From NCBI RefSeq assembly GCF_002250115.1, contig NZ_CP019985.1:1426001-1490000 (forward strand): a stretch of DNA of 64,000 nucleotides, in the 5' to 3' direction. The notes below the pieces were generated by a model. That model did not search any database and was not told the origin of the DNA. It saw only the letters and a program-made list of their open reading frames with translations. Each line of letters starts with the position of its first letter. The stretch's first letter is position 1. This document shows, piece after piece, positions 9,039 to 18,197 of this stretch. The DNA comes from Shouchella clausii (GTDB taxonomy: Bacteria; Bacillota; Bacilli; Bacillales; Bacillaceae_D). The position numbers and the translations under genes were made by a program.

Positions 9039-9738
9039 CGATGAAAAGTATAGCCGTGAGGAGTTGCTGTATTTGCTTGGTTTTTTTCCACAAATTGAAG
9101 TGGTAGGCGAAGCGGCGTCTGGGCATGAAACGGCAGCAAAAATGATGGAATTGCAACCAGACCTGTTGTTTTTAGATATTGAAATGCCGGAAATGGATGG
9201 TACGGAAATAGCAGCAATCGCCAAACAAATGAAGCAGCCGCCATTTATTGTATTTGCCACAGCCTACCCGCAGTTTGCCGTAGAAGCCTTTCAGCTACAG
9301 GCAAAAGGCTATTTAATCAAGCCCATTGATGAAACACGGCTTGCCGAAACAATTGCCCAAGTGGAAGATATGCTGGCGCTCACAGCAGAACGGGAACGAA
9401 CAAAGCCACCTGCAAAACTAGCCGTCGAAGGGGACGATGCAATTCACTTTTTGGAACCAGAGTCGATCGCATACGCATATCGCGATGAGAAAAGCACCAA
9501 AGTTATCACAGCTACAGGCGCCTACGAAACACGGCTGACGTTAAAAGAACTGGAAACGCGGTTGGCTCCCTATTCGTTTTTTCGAGTCCACAAAAGCTAT
9601 TTAGTAAACACAGCCTGTATTACGGAAATGAACGCCTGGTTTAATGGGGCTTACCAATTAAAGCTAAAAGGCATTGACGACCATATTCCAGTAAGCCGCA
9701 ACTACGTGAAACCCCTTCGTTCGCAAATCGAACTTTAG
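8998..9738 (+). CDS. lytT: LytT/LytR-type response regulator (REC-LytTR)
   Basis: A 246-aa response regulator. The receiver domain (residues about 7-125) has the acidic pair DDE at its start, phospho-acceptor Asp near residue 60 in LFLDIEMPEMDG, the Thr in FATAY and Lys in KGYLIKPIDE. The C-terminal LytTR DNA-binding domain (about 138-246) shows FFRVHKSYLVN and the PVSRNYVK ending. ATG 8998 has GGACAGGGAG upstream; the longer frame from 8899 is inside lytS. Translational overlap with the kinase marks a cognate pair. The likely target is the CstA-type transporter just downstream. Confidence 0.92.
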   Translation: MNTKNKPIRTLVADDEKYSREELLYLLGFFPQIEVVGEAASGHETAAKMMELQPDLLFLDIEMPEMDGTEIAAIAKQMKQPPFIVFATAYPQFAVEAFQLQAKGYLIKPIDETRLAETIAQVEDMLALTAERERTKPPAKLAVEGDDAIHFLEPESIAYAYRDEKSTKVITATGAYETRLTLKELETRLAPYSFFRVHKSYLVNTACITEMNAWFNGAYQLKLKGIDDHIPVSRNYVKPLRSQIEL

Positions 9739-9768
9739 GGCCAAGCTGCATCTTGGCTCTATTTTTTT
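9738..9768 (+). terminator. Intrinsic terminator after lytT
   Basis: GGGCCAAG (9738-9745) pairs with CTTGGCTC (9752-9759) around a 6-base loop, then TATTTTTTT. It separates lytST from the transporter gene, which therefore needs its own promoter. Confidence 0.85.
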
Positions 9769-9843
9769 GCATGTTAGGCCCTCTTTTCGACGCCTTGTGC
9801 CAGATTTTACGCAAACACGCGCATTTTTAGTACACTCAGCTTG

Positions 9844-9857
9844 TGAAACCGCATTCA
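9844..9857 (+). promoter_or_regulatory. Putative cre (CcpA) site upstream of cstA
   Basis: TGAAACCGCATTCA fits the CcpA consensus TGNAANCGNWNNCA at every fixed position. It lies 28 bp before the cstA start codon, where bound CcpA would block transcription during growth on sugars. Confidence 0.6.
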
Positions 9858-9884
9858 TGGGAGTCCGAAAAGGAGGACGATTGC

Positions 9885-11342
9885 ATGTATACATTTTTGG
9901 GAGCGCTTGCACTATTAATAATCGGTTATTTCACATACGGAAAATTTGTCGAAAAAGTGTTCCAGCCAAAGGCGGAAAGGACGACTCCTGCCTATACAAA
10001 ACACGATGGCGTCGACTATTTGCCGATGGGCAAAAAGAAAAACGCATTGATTCAGTTGATTAGCATTGCTGGGGTAGGGCCGATTTTTGGGCCGATTATG
10101 GGTGCGCTTTACGGGCCTGTTGCCTTCATTTGGATCGTACTCGGCTGTATTTTTGCAGGCGCAGTCCATGACTATTTGACAGGAATGATTTCCATTCGAA
10201 ATGGCGGCGCCCACTTGCCTGAGCTAGCGGGAAAGTTTCTAGGGAAAGCGATGAAACACGTTGTCAACGCATTCTCGATCTTGCTTTTGCTGCTCGTCGG
10301 TACCGTCTTTGTCGCCTCGCCAGCTGAATTGCTTTATGATTTGGTCAATGGTTCTGTGCCAGTTGTTGTCTTTGTTGTCCTCATCTTTTTCTATTTTCTG
10401 TTGGCGACGATCCTGCCGATCAATAAAATCATTGGCAGCATTTATCCTTATATCGGTGCCTTGCTGCTGTTTAGCACGGTAGGAATTGGCTTGGCCCTTG
10501 TATGGAACCAAGCGCCGATTCCAGAATTGTCGCTTACCAATACCCATCCTGGAGGAGCGGCGATTTTTCCACTGCTATTTTTGACCATTTCTTGTGGGGC
10601 ATTATCTGGTTTCCACGCCACGCAATCGCCAATCATCTCGCGGACGACACAAAATGAAAGCCAAGGGCGCAACATTTTTTATGGCATGATGATTGCAGAA
10701 GGCATGATTGCGATGATTTGGGCAGCGGCGGCAATGAGTTTATTTGATGGCCCTGTCACGCTTAATGAATTAATCTCCACTATCGGCACAGGCGGCATCG
10801 TGTCTGAAATTTCAACAATGATGCTAGGCCCAATTGTTGGCACACTAGCGATTCTCGGCGTCATCATTTTGCCGATTACATCTGGCGACACCGCTTTCCG
10901 TAGTGCACGAATGATTATTGCAGATTATATCAACGTGCCACAAAAGAAAGTGATGAACCGCATTTGGATTGCCGCGCCATTGTTCATTACGTCCATCATC
11001 TTAACGACAGTAGATTTCACAATGCTGTGGCAGTACTTTAACTGGGCGAACCAATCGACCGCCGTCATCGCCCTTTGGATTGGCGCCATGTTCTTATACA
11101 TTGCCCGCCGAAATTACTGGATTGCAATTTTTCCAGCCTGGTTTATGAGTGTGACGGCAGCGACTTATATCGTCAATGCGCCAATCGGCTTTAACTTGCC
11201 AATGCAAGCATCCGTTATCATCGGCGTAGGCTTTACCGTCCTTTTGACCGTGTTGTTTTTTAAAGCAGCCCGTAAACGACGGAGCGGAAACCTTCCGATT
11301 GAAGAAGATATTTCCGAATGGGAAAATAAACAAAGCGCGTAA
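9885..11342 (+). CDS. cstA: Carbon starvation protein CstA family transporter
   Basis: Polytopic membrane protein, 485 aa, shorter than the about 700-residue E. coli CstA and close to Gram-positive members. Family marks include the N-terminal YGKFVEKVF, KKNALIQLISIAGVGPIFGPIMGALYG split by TM segments, GAVHDY, GFHATQSPI and TSGDTAFRSARMI. ATG 9885 has AAAGGAGGACG upstream; an in-frame GTG at 9843 lies on the cre site and is not used here. CstA/BtsT proteins import pyruvate (peptides have also been proposed). Position after a LytST pair and a cre site supports pyruvate uptake under two-component and catabolite control. Confidence 0.92.
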   Translation: MYTFLGALALLIIGYFTYGKFVEKVFQPKAERTTPAYTKHDGVDYLPMGKKKNALIQLISIAGVGPIFGPIMGALYGPVAFIWIVLGCIFAGAVHDYLTGMISIRNGGAHLPELAGKFLGKAMKHVVNAFSILLLLLVGTVFVASPAELLYDLVNGSVPVVVFVVLIFFYFLLATILPINKIIGSIYPYIGALLLFSTVGIGLALVWNQAPIPELSLTNTHPGGAAIFPLLFLTISCGALSGFHATQSPIISRTTQNESQGRNIFYGMMIAEGMIAMIWAAAAMSLFDGPVTLNELISTIGTGGIVSEISTMMLGPIVGTLAILGVIILPITSGDTAFRSARMIIADYINVPQKKVMNRIWIAAPLFITSIILTTVDFTMLWQYFNWANQSTAVIALWIGAMFLYIARRNYWIAIFPAWFMSVTAATYIVNAPIGFNLPMQASVIIGVGFTVLLTVLFFKAARKRRSGNLPIEEDISEWENKQSA

Positions 11343-11411
11343 CAGGAAAGCCTGCCTAAACGGAACCTTGGCTTTCAACGGAAAAGGGCCCATGAAGCTA
11401 TATAAAGAAAA

Positions 11412-11455
11412 GTGGAATAAAGATCGAGACAGATCTCTACTCCATTTTTCATTTT
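11412..11455 (+). terminator. Probable terminator of cstA
   Basis: TGGA-AGATC arms (11413-11425) pair with GATCT-TCCA (11432-11444) across a symmetric 4x4 internal loop, followed by TTTTTCATTTTT. Confidence 0.6.
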
Positions 11456-11550
11456 TAAAGACATGGGAGCCAACTCTTTGAAAGGAAAGCAATTTCAACT
11501 GATATTTGCGTCTATTAGTACCTACACTTTGTTAATACCAAACCTTCGTT

Positions 11551-12012
11551 CTACCCATTAACTACTTTTAACATTTGCCGAATTGCTCCTAGATGATAGG
11601 CGGAATGAGCGAGGGAAGCTACCAGTTCATTGGCCTTTCGTTCATTCCATTCGGCATCGTCCACCAATTGCAAAAGTGTCACGTATTCATTTTGCAAACC
11701 TGCTTGAATGTGGCTCCACTGCTGTTCATCTACTGAATGAATGGTCCAACTCTTGCCCCAATCCATTTCTGGTTGTTTTCCTTTTTTAAAGATTTCGTTG
11801 GTTCCCCATATATAATAGCGAATGTGATCTGTGTGTGCAGCCAATGTTGTTCCATAAACGGATTGGGAAGCTTGGTCGCTCGATATCCCTTCCAGTACAC
11901 CGAAAATTCCCGAATTCGGTTCAGCCTCTGTGAACCAACTTCCATTTGCTTCCGGCCCTTCAAATGTTTCCTTGATTAATGTTTTAATTGAGTTCCTTAC
12001 TATTTCGCTCAT
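11551..12012 (-). CDS. DinB-like superfamily protein
   Basis: A 153-aa protein with the DinB/YfiT four-helix-bundle pattern: His in AAHTDHIRYY (about residue 60) and the C-terminal HSAYHLGAIRQM (about 136-147), which would supply metal-binding histidines. ATG 12012 is preceded by GGAGGG on the minus strand. Family members are metal-dependent hydrolases or thiol transferases induced by stress; no substrate can be named. It is a single gene, divergent from the CGNR gene. Confidence 0.75.
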   Translation of the reverse strand: MSEIVRNSIKTLIKETFEGPEANGSWFTEAEPNSGIFGVLEGISSDQASQSVYGTTLAAHTDHIRYYIWGTNEIFKKGKQPEMDWGKSWTIHSVDEQQWSHIQAGLQNEYVTLLQLVDDAEWNERKANELVASLAHSAYHLGAIRQMLKVVNG

Positions 12013-12181
12013 GTTTAGCCCTCCATAAATGTTTGTGATCCAACGAAAAACCGACTATGGTCAGGTCAAAAAGTCGATTGGCAACACCTCTTTTCGTGTT
12101 CTAACCATTTGCTTTTTCGAAGACGGGAAATATTTAAATATAACCCGCTATAATTACTTGGATGGTTATATTATCGATTGG

Positions 12182-12211
12182 TTGATTCTAACTGTCAATA
12201 GCTTTTATAAT
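12182..12211 (+). promoter_or_regulatory. Probable sigma-A promoter of the CGNR gene
   Basis: TTGATT (12182-12187), an 18-base spacer and a perfect TATAAT (12206-12211) stand 47 bp before the start codon. Confidence 0.6.
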
Positions 12212-12257
12212 GGTTATGAGATTGAAAAGGGATTTATGGGAAACAAGGAGAAGTCAT

Positions 12258-12881
12258 ATGTCTGGTATAAATAAAAATGTATACGAGCATGAATTGCTTG
12301 GCGGACGTTTGTGTTTGGATTTTGCCAATACAGTAAGTTGGCACGATAGCAGTGAGAAATCGCAGGAGTTGCTGACGAGTTATGACAGATTAGTGAACTG
12401 GAGTTTGCATGCTAATATTCTTAACGAACGGCAAGCGCTTTCGTTGCTGAAAAAAGCAGAAAATCAACCTTCTAAGGCGAAAGAAGTTCTCCAACAAGCG
12501 ATTGAGCTGCGAGAATCGATTTACCACATTTTTAGTCTTGTATCGAACAATGAAATGCCAGGTGCTCACGATCTTTCTATTTTGAATGAGGCTTTAGGCA
12601 ATGCTTACGGAAGAATGCAAATAGTACCTAGTGGGACTACATTTTCATTGGAATTTTTAAACGGCGAAGACACATTAGATTGTATGCTTCCGCCGATTGT
12701 TAAGTCTGCTATAGACGTTCTGATTTCTGAAAAAGAACGGAGCAGGGTGAAAAAGTGTGAAGGCGATCCATGTGGTTGGCTGTTTTTAGATACAAGCCGC
12801 AATCGCAGCAGACGTTGGTGTTCCATGGCAGACTGCGGGAATCGTGCCAAAGCAAAGCGATTTTATCATAATAGAAAATGA
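12258..12881 (+). CDS. ABATE / CGNR zinc-finger domain protein
   Basis: A 207-aa probable transcription regulator. The N-terminal ABATE-type region begins with the typical GGRLCLDFANTV (about residues 14-25), and the C-terminal CGNR zinc finger (about 165-205) shows C..DPC, then RRWCSMADCGNRAKAKRFY. ATG 12258 has AAGGAG upstream; the longer frame from 12210 has no ribosome site. The families are thought to be stress-induced regulators; target genes are unknown. Confidence 0.88.
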   Translation: MSGINKNVYEHELLGGRLCLDFANTVSWHDSSEKSQELLTSYDRLVNWSLHANILNERQALSLLKKAENQPSKAKEVLQQAIELRESIYHIFSLVSNNEMPGAHDLSILNEALGNAYGRMQIVPSGTTFSLEFLNGEDTLDCMLPPIVKSAIDVLISEKERSRVKKCEGDPCGWLFLDTSRNRSRRWCSMADCGNRAKAKRFYHNRK

Positions 12882-12964
12882 CAACTCCTACATAACTTCA
12901 CAAAGGAGTTTATAAAGGCTGGGCCCGCAAGCAAACAACGTATAAACAAAAAGGGTGAAGGCAA

Positions 12965-13393
12965 ATGAAGAAGGCTAAAACAATTGAAACCGGTGCCAGC
13001 GTCGATGAATTTATTGAGCGTGTTGAAAGCCCGTCGAAGCGGGAGGATGCATACAAGCTTCTTGCGATTTTTTCGGAAACGACAGGTTATGAAGCAAAGA
13101 TGTGGGGGCCGAGCATTATTGGATTTGGTTCATACCATTATGTGTACAAGTCTGGGCATGAAGGGGATGCACCACTCGTTGGTTTTTCGCCGAGGAAGGC
13201 AAAAATCAGTTTGTATGTTGCTTGCGAGGAAACGAAAAAACAACAATTGCTTAAGAACTTTGGAAAACATACGACTGGAAAAGCGTGCGTGTATATTAAT
13301 AAAGTGGCCGATATTGATATAGAAGTATTGAAGTCGCTAATTAAAGAAACAGTCCAATTTTTAAGAGCGACATATCCAGATGGCCAAAAGTAG
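12965..13393 (+). CDS. DUF1801 domain-containing protein
   Basis: A 142-aa YdhG-like protein. Features include the early EFIERV, the middle KMWGPSIIGFGSYHY.Y (about residues 45-61) and GFSPRKAKISLYV, and the C-terminal DIDIEVLKSLIKETV, all typical of DUF1801. AAAGGGTGAAGG precedes the ATG. The family may bind small molecules or iron chaperone-like partners, but the role is not established. It stands alone, with no operon partner apparent. Confidence 0.85.
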   Translation: MKKAKTIETGASVDEFIERVESPSKREDAYKLLAIFSETTGYEAKMWGPSIIGFGSYHYVYKSGHEGDAPLVGFSPRKAKISLYVACEETKKQQLLKNFGKHTTGKACVYINKVADIDIEVLKSLIKETVQFLRATYPDGQK

Positions 13394-13425
13394 TGAGGAT
13401 TCGGTAAGTGGGCCCAATAAAGAAC

Positions 13426-13468
13426 GTGGCAGCCCTACGCGCTGATCCATTGCGCGATAGACTGCCAC
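13426..13468 (-). terminator. Terminator of the ECF sigma operon (minus strand)
   Basis: GTGGCAG (13426-13432) pairs with CTGCCAC (13462-13468), with inner CGCGC/GCGCG arms. On the minus strand the stem is followed by TTCTTTATT, so it terminates the sigma/anti-sigma operon. Confidence 0.6.
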
Positions 13469-13498
13469 ATGGCCTCCAGTCTGATAGTTCCTAAAGGG

Positions 13499-14527
13499 CT
13501 ATGGAATCTCGATTTCAAATGGTTCAAACGTAATATTGTAAGGTTCGATGGCGACTTCTTCGTGCTCTTCCATGTGTTCGCCTGTTTCTCCTATGCGGTC
13601 TGGCGTGATGAGGACTGGGGTGACAACCACTTTTTTGACCGATGGACTTAGCGGATCAAACATTTTCGTGCCTTGGACTGTCCAGACCCCATCTACAAAA
13701 TCTCCACTAATATCGCCAGAATAAGAAGGGATCGTATTGCCATCTTGGTCAACAAGTTCAAACTCCAAATCGTAAATAGGCAAGGAAAGGTCTGTTAATT
13801 CTCCTGCCTGAGAAGCGGTGAAGGCTAAGCTTGTTGAAGTTTGGCTTAAAGACAACGATTCGACGTTCAGTTCGATGCCTTCGGCTTGTTGGCTAGCGTT
13901 GACGGCAATTTGATTGCTATCAAGCGAGTCTACCGTTTCTGAAAAATAATACGTATCCCCGTTTCCATTCTCTAAAATGAGACCGAGTTTAAATGAGTCA
14001 GAATCAAGCTCTTTCGCCTCAAATTCATAGATGTGTTTTCGTTCATTGGCGCTAATTTGTTGTATTTCTTCGCTTCCTGAAAATCCTGAAGAAAGCTTGC
14101 CGTTTATGGCTGGTTGTAAGGTGAAATTGTAATCTTCTTCAGTAAGCGGTTCGTCCGATTTAACGGTAAAACCTACGGAGATGCGAGTTTGGTCATACAA
14201 AAGCTCTTCTAATGTGACAGCTACTCCATTAATGGTCTCTGTTTCATCTAATCCATTTGTCAATCCTTGTTCACTTGCTTGCTTAAGTCGCTCGTCTCCT
14301 GAAACGCTAAAGACAGAGCCGATCACTGGAATCTGGGAAAGGCTATTGGCCAATGCAGGAGAAAAGTAAGCTGAGCCAAACAGAAGCGTAACTGCAGCTG
14401 CTGAAGCGCCAAGGCTGTAAGCCCATGGTTTCCAGCTTGCCTTTTTCGCTTTTTCTGCCTTTAAAATCCCTTGGCGAATAGCGTGCTCCACTTCTTGTTT
14501 GATCTGTTTATCAAATGATGGTTCCAT
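13499..14527 (-). CDS. DUF4179 domain-containing anti-sigma-factor-like membrane protein
   Basis: A 342-aa predicted membrane protein: cytoplasmic N-terminus (about residues 1-38, with KQIKQEVEHAIRQGI), one TM segment (about 39-62) and a large external domain of DUF4179 type beginning FSPALANSLSQIPVIGSVF. That topology fits an anti-sigma factor that holds the sigma factor and senses an envelope signal. ATG 14527 is used with GAGAGGAGCG upstream; an in-frame TTG at 14548 lies in that ribosome site. It overlaps the sigma gene by 17 bp, so translation is coupled. Role is inferred from domain and context. Confidence 0.82.
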   Translation of the reverse strand: MEPSFDKQIKQEVEHAIRQGILKAEKAKKASWKPWAYSLGASAAAVTLLFGSAYFSPALANSLSQIPVIGSVFSVSGDERLKQASEQGLTNGLDETETINGVAVTLEELLYDQTRISVGFTVKSDEPLTEEDYNFTLQPAINGKLSSGFSGSEEIQQISANERKHIYEFEAKELDSDSFKLGLILENGNGDTYYFSETVDSLDSNQIAVNASQQAEGIELNVESLSLSQTSTSLAFTASQAGELTDLSLPIYDLEFELVDQDGNTIPSYSGDISGDFVDGVWTVQGTKMFDPLSPSVKKVVVTPVLITPDRIGETGEHMEEHEEVAIEPYNITFEPFEIEIP

Positions 14528-15050
14528 GCAAACGTTCGCTCCTCTCAAAATAGGCTTTCATCCGTTTTCTCCCTCGAAGCAGGTAGGATTTAATTGTTGA
14601 TTGTGGTTTTTTCATAATGTCGGCGACTTCTTTGATAGGGAGATCGTGGTAATAATGCAGGATAATGGCCGACTGGTATTTTTGATCGAGATCAAGAATG
14701 GCGGCTGATAACGATGAAGCATGTGCTGGCGCTTCTTGATTGCCTTCTAACTTTTTGAATAGATCCACGTCTTCAAAAGGGATCATTTTCTTTTGTTTTT
14801 GCAGCAGTTGGTAGCATTCACGAATGAGAATTTTTGTCACCCACGTCATGAAATATTGTGGATGGTTCAATTTGTGAATCGATAAGTATGCTTTGCAGCT
14901 TGCCTCTTGAATGGCGTCAAGGGCATCATTATGTTGGTTGGTGTATTTCATTGCGGTATAGTAAAGCTTTTCATAATGAGCCATTAACAAAGATTCAAAA
15001 GCGGCTACATCGCCGCGAATTGCTTTTCGTGCGAGCTCTTCGTCCGTCAT
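14511..15050 (-). CDS. ECF-type RNA polymerase sigma factor
   Basis: A 179-aa sigma-70 family protein of extracytoplasmic-function size. Region 2 shows YEKLYYTAMKYTNQHNDALDAIQEA (read in two parts: YTAMKYT and DALDAIQEA, with QYFMTWVTKIL after it), and region 4 (about residues 120-170) has the HTH LPIKEVADIMKKPQSTIKS followed by YLLRGRKRMK. ATG 15050 is preceded by GAAAGGAGGC, whereas the upstream extension to 15095 has none. It is co-transcribed with its likely anti-sigma factor. The regulon is unknown; autoregulation is suggested by a promoter-like match at 15080-15104. Confidence 0.93.
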   Translation of the reverse strand: MTDEELARKAIRGDVAAFESLLMAHYEKLYYTAMKYTNQHNDALDAIQEASCKAYLSIHKLNHPQYFMTWVTKILIRECYQLLQKQKKMIPFEDVDLFKKLEGNQEAPAHASSLSAAILDLDQKYQSAIILHYYHDLPIKEVADIMKKPQSTIKSYLLRGRKRMKAYFERSERLHGTII

Positions 15051-15079
15051 AGGTTGTGCCTCCTTTCTACTACTTAGAG

Positions 15080-15104
15080 GGCGTTTTGTGGTCAAAAGGT
15101 TGCA
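15080..15104 (-). promoter_or_regulatory. Possible autoregulated ECF promoter
   Basis: On the minus strand TGCAAC (complement of 15099-15104) is followed after 15 bases by CGCC (complement of 15080-15083), resembling the Bacillus ECF pattern TGAAAC-N16-CGTC with one mismatch in each box and a slightly short spacer. Confidence 0.35.
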
Positions 15105-15166
15105 CTTTCAAAAAAATTTTGTTTTACAGCCAGAAATGAAGAGAGGGTCTACATTTTTAAACAAAA

Positions 15167-15209
15167 AAAAGCACCAAGTCCAAGGATGAGACTTTGACTT
15201 GGTGCTTTT
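15167..15209. terminator. Intrinsic terminator after the GNAT gene
   Basis: AAAAGCACCAAGTC (15167-15180) pairs with GACTTGGTGCTTTT (15196-15209). On the minus strand the stem runs into an eight-T tract, which suits the GNAT gene ending at 15215. Confidence 0.85.
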
Positions 15210-15214
15210 GCCTT

Positions 15215-15715
15215 TTAGTGATCAACGAGTTCTTTTTCCATAATATAGTCATCCATCACATAGCCATTGCCGATGTCGGCTATTTGTGTGCGTACTTTTT
15301 GAAAGCCTTTTTTCTCGTAGACAGCGATGGAGTCTTTATTATGGCGGTTTACTGTCAGCCAAATTTTTGTTAAACTGCTCTTTTGGCAGAGCGTTTCTAA
15401 AAAGGCAAATGCTTGGCTGGCATAGCCTTTTCCGCGGTGGCTTTTTTCGATGTAACATTTGCTTAGGAAGAGTTTCCCTTCTTCTTGCTTTGTGCCGATA
15501 TAGCCTATTTTTTCGCCGTTTGCGATAAGAAAGTAATACTCATATCCTTCCTTTTCGATTTGTTCGGTTATGGCTTGGACCGATTGAAATTTGTCGAGCA
15601 TGTATGCAATTTGTTCATTTGAGATTATCGTTACATAATGTTGTTGCCAAATGTCTGCGCCTAAACGTGCTAACTCGCTAATATCTCTGCTTGTTTGTAC
15701 TAGTTTGATGTCCAC
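15215..15715 (-). CDS. GNAT family N-acetyltransferase
   Basis: A 166-aa acetyl-CoA-dependent acetyltransferase. The acetyl-CoA pyrophosphate loop appears as HRGKGYASQAF (about residues 94-104), followed by LTVNRHNKDSIAVYEKKGF, the usual GNAT motif B. Start is GTG (complement of 15713-15715) behind AAGGATGG. Its length is normal. The acceptor substrate is unknown. It stands as a single gene between two terminators. Confidence 0.88.
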   Translation of the reverse strand: MDIKLVQTSRDISELARLGADIWQQHYVTIISNEQIAYMLDKFQSVQAITEQIEKEGYEYYFLIANGEKIGYIGTKQEEGKLFLSKCYIEKSHRGKGYASQAFAFLETLCQKSSLTKIWLTVNRHNKDSIAVYEKKGFQKVRTQIADIGNGYVMDDYIMEKELVDH

Positions 15716-15809
15716 TATGATCGAACCATCCTTTGCGGAATTATGCTTGTATAGAGCTATATTACCTGATCTTTTCCCTATTTGAAATAGACTTGTTTTG
15801 CCAGAAATG

Positions 15810-15837
15810 GCCCAGCGACATGGTTAAATCGCTGGGC
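15810..15837. terminator. Terminator between the chemoreceptor and GNAT genes
   Basis: GCCCAGCGA (15810-15818) pairs with TCGCTGGGC (15829-15837). The strongest T run is on the plus strand, but the position directly after the stop of the minus-strand chemoreceptor gene suggests it ends that gene. Confidence 0.6.
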
Positions 15838-15844
15838 TGCTTTT

Positions 15845-17854
15845 TTATTGCTGCTTGTCATCGATGTCAAACTGTTGCACTAACCCTTGGAGCTCTTCGG
15901 CAAATTGGGTTAAGTTTTCTACAGAAGCAGCGATTTCTTCCATTGAGGCTAGCTGTTCTTCTGTAAAGGCTGAAATGTTTTGGACGCTGGCGGACGACGT
16001 CTCTGAGATGGAAGCGAGATCGTCAAACGTGGCGACGAATGTTTCGCTTCCTTGGCCAATGCTGTTAATTAAGCTCGCGACTTCATGGACTTCCGCGGCC
16101 ACGTTATCGACGAAAATTTTAATATTGTGGAATGATTCGCCAGCAACGTTGACGACTTCAATCCCTTTTTCCACTTGTTCTTTGCTTGTTTCCATTTGTG
16201 CGACCGTTTGTTGGGCATCTTTTTGTGTTAATTGGATCATTTCACTAATCTCAACCGTAGCGGCGGCTGACTGGTCTGCCAGTTTTTTAACTTCATTGGC
16301 GACGACGGAAAAGCCGCGGCCATCTTCGCCAGCGCGGGCAGCTTCGATAGCGGCATTGAGCGCAAGCAAATTCGTTTGGTCAGCAATGCTTTTGATCGTA
16401 TCGGCCACTTTGTTAATTTCGATTGAACGTTGCCCGAGCCCCTCTACTTTTTGTGATAAGTTTCCTACTGTTTCCCTAATCTGCGTCATTTGGGAAATAC
16501 TTGTGTTGATCGCCTTATTGCCGTTTTCTACGAACTGGGCTGCCTCTTGAGCTGTTTGTTGAACACCGTCCGTTTTTTCGACTGCTTCGTTGATGGAACC
16601 AGCCATTTTTTTCGCAATTCCTGCACTCTCGTTTACGCTCACAGCCTGTTTATCGACTCCGGTAGCCACTTCTTGCATCGAATTGGCAATTTGTTCGGTG
16701 GCGCGGGTGTTTTCTCCAGAGATGGCCATGACTTCTTCAGCAGAAGCAGACAATTGGTGGGATTTGTCTTGAATATGGGCAATCATGGTTGCTAGGGCAT
16801 TGCGCATTTTTTCAAATGACTTGCCTAATCTGCCGATTTCATCGTTTTGGTTTTTGTCGACTTTAAAGGTAGCGGCCAAGTCCCCTTCACTCATTTTCTC
16901 GGCAGCTGTCGTGAGCCTGTGGATAGGAGAGACAATCGACCGTGTCAGAACGTAAACAAGGACGGCGCCGCCTAGTAAGGACAGAAAAATGACAAATAAA
17001 GTCGTATTTAAAATTGGCGCTACTGCACGTTCAATCTCTGTTTCGTACATGGCGGAGACTATTTTCCAGCCTGTACGGTCATTTGTTGTATAGTGAAGGA
17101 TTAAGTTTTCACCGTCTGTATCTGAAGGGTAATCCAATTGTCCATTTTCTGCGTCTTGCAGCTGTAAGAAAAACTCACTCGCTTCGCTTCCTAACTCTTC
17201 ATGTGGGTGGGAAACATAGGCGTTATTCTGGTCAAGAATAAACACGTAGCCTTTTTCGCCGATAGAAACAGTCGATAGTAAATCAGTTATCGCGTCCAAC
17301 TGCAAATTAAGGGCAGCGACGCCGTGTTCATCTGCTGTTGTTTTGGCGATTGTGACGACTGGCTCACCAGATGAATTGGAGATGTATGGATCTGTAATAA
17401 CCGTTTCCCCTGTGTGTTCCATTGCGAGCTGGTACCAAGGACGTTCCCTTGGATCGTAGTCAGGAGGGTTCTGAAACGACGTCGGTTCGTTCATAAAGTT
17501 TCCTGCTATCGTCCCTACATAAGTTTGTTCCACATGGGTTTTTGTTTCTTGAAACGTGTGCAACAAAGTGCGTTGCGCTTCTGTTTCTTCTTCTAAAAAT
17601 GCCTCTGCGTCGCTTGCACGGGCGACATATTCAACATTTTCCATTTGCCCTTCTATAAATAAGTCGATTGTGCGGTCAATAATTTGTAAGCTTTCCCCAT
17701 TTGCTTCGCTCATGCTCGAAATGATATTGCCCTTTGCACTTTGGTAAGAGCTTATGCCGATAACAGTACTTGGAATGGCTAGCACAATGGCGAAGGCTGT
17801 AATGAGCTTTGCTTTTAAAGGCCAATGCTTAAGCGTCGTCCATTTGTTTTTCAC
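15845..17854 (-). CDS. Methyl-accepting chemotaxis protein with dCache sensor
   Basis: Membrane chemoreceptor of 669 aa. TM1 lies at about residues 17-35, an extracellular dCache-type sensor at about 36-285 (with [13 protein letters not shown] and [16 protein letters not shown]), TM2 at about 288-308, HAMP at about 310-362 ([12 protein letters not shown]), and the signalling domain at 380-665 with the conserved hairpin tip [20 protein letters not shown]. Start is GTG 17854 behind GAGGGGAG. The Cache motif resembles those that bind amino acids or organic acids; the ligand is unknown. Monocistronic. Confidence 0.93.
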   Translation of the reverse strand: MKNKWTTLKHWPLKAKLITAFAIVLAIPSTVIGISSYQSAKGNIISSMSEANGESLQIIDRTIDLFIEGQMENVEYVARASDAEAFLEEETEAQRTLLHTFQETKTHVEQTYVGTIAGNFMNEPTSFQNPPDYDPRERPWYQLAMEHTGETVITDPYISNSSGEPVVTIAKTTADEHGVAALNLQLDAITDLLSTVSIGEKGYVFILDQNNAYVSHPHEELGSEASEFFLQLQDAENGQLDYPSDTDGENLILHYTTNDRTGWKIVSAMYETEIERAVAPILNTTLFVIFLSLLGGAVLVYVLTRSIVSPIHRLTTAAEKMSEGDLAATFKVDKNQNDEIGRLGKSFEKMRNALATMIAHIQDKSHQLSASAEEVMAISGENTRATEQIANSMQEVATGVDKQAVSVNESAGIAKKMAGSINEAVEKTDGVQQTAQEAAQFVENGNKAINTSISQMTQIRETVGNLSQKVEGLGQRSIEINKVADTIKSIADQTNLLALNAAIEAARAGEDGRGFSVVANEVKKLADQSAAATVEISEMIQLTQKDAQQTVAQMETSKEQVEKGIEVVNVAGESFHNIKIFVDNVAAEVHEVASLINSIGQGSETFVATFDDLASISETSSASVQNISAFTEEQLASMEEIAASVENLTQFAEELQGLVQQFDIDDKQQ

Positions 17855-18161
17855 GTTTTTGCTCCCCTCTATTGTTTTCCCTCTACGTTTAAAAATTCAA
17901 CACTGTTATTATCGTCATCCGTTTCCAATTTTTTAAGGGGTACAGCAGTTGCAAATCGAAACAGACAACTTATTTGGCGTGTTTATAGCAAGTGAATTTT
18001 TATCGCATGGCTTCAACAATATACTTCGTTTATGGGGACGGGGCATAAGGCAATCGGTAAATAGGCGCCCGCTATGGATAGGAGTCTATTTGTTTGAAGA
18101 GTTCGTGTTGACGAGGACTAAAAAAATAGACGTGGCATCTTTCTCTTTTAGACTCGAAAAA
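17855..18161. other. Intergenic region without recognised gene
   Basis: About 300 bases between the chemoreceptor start and the AllD-like gene terminator. It must hold the chemoreceptor promoter (minus strand). I see no convincing small gene; a plus-strand open frame here begins with TTG, lacks a ribosome site and runs into the AllD-like gene on the other strand. Confidence 0.4.
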
Positions 18162-18185
18162 CCCCCTAAGAAAAACCTTAAGGGG
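18162..18185 (-). terminator. Terminator of the AllD-like gene
   Basis: On the minus strand CCCCTTAAG pairs with CTTAGGGG across a short loop and GTTTTTCG follows, 13 bases past the stop codon. Confidence 0.7.
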
Positions 18186-18197
18186 AGACGGAAATCG

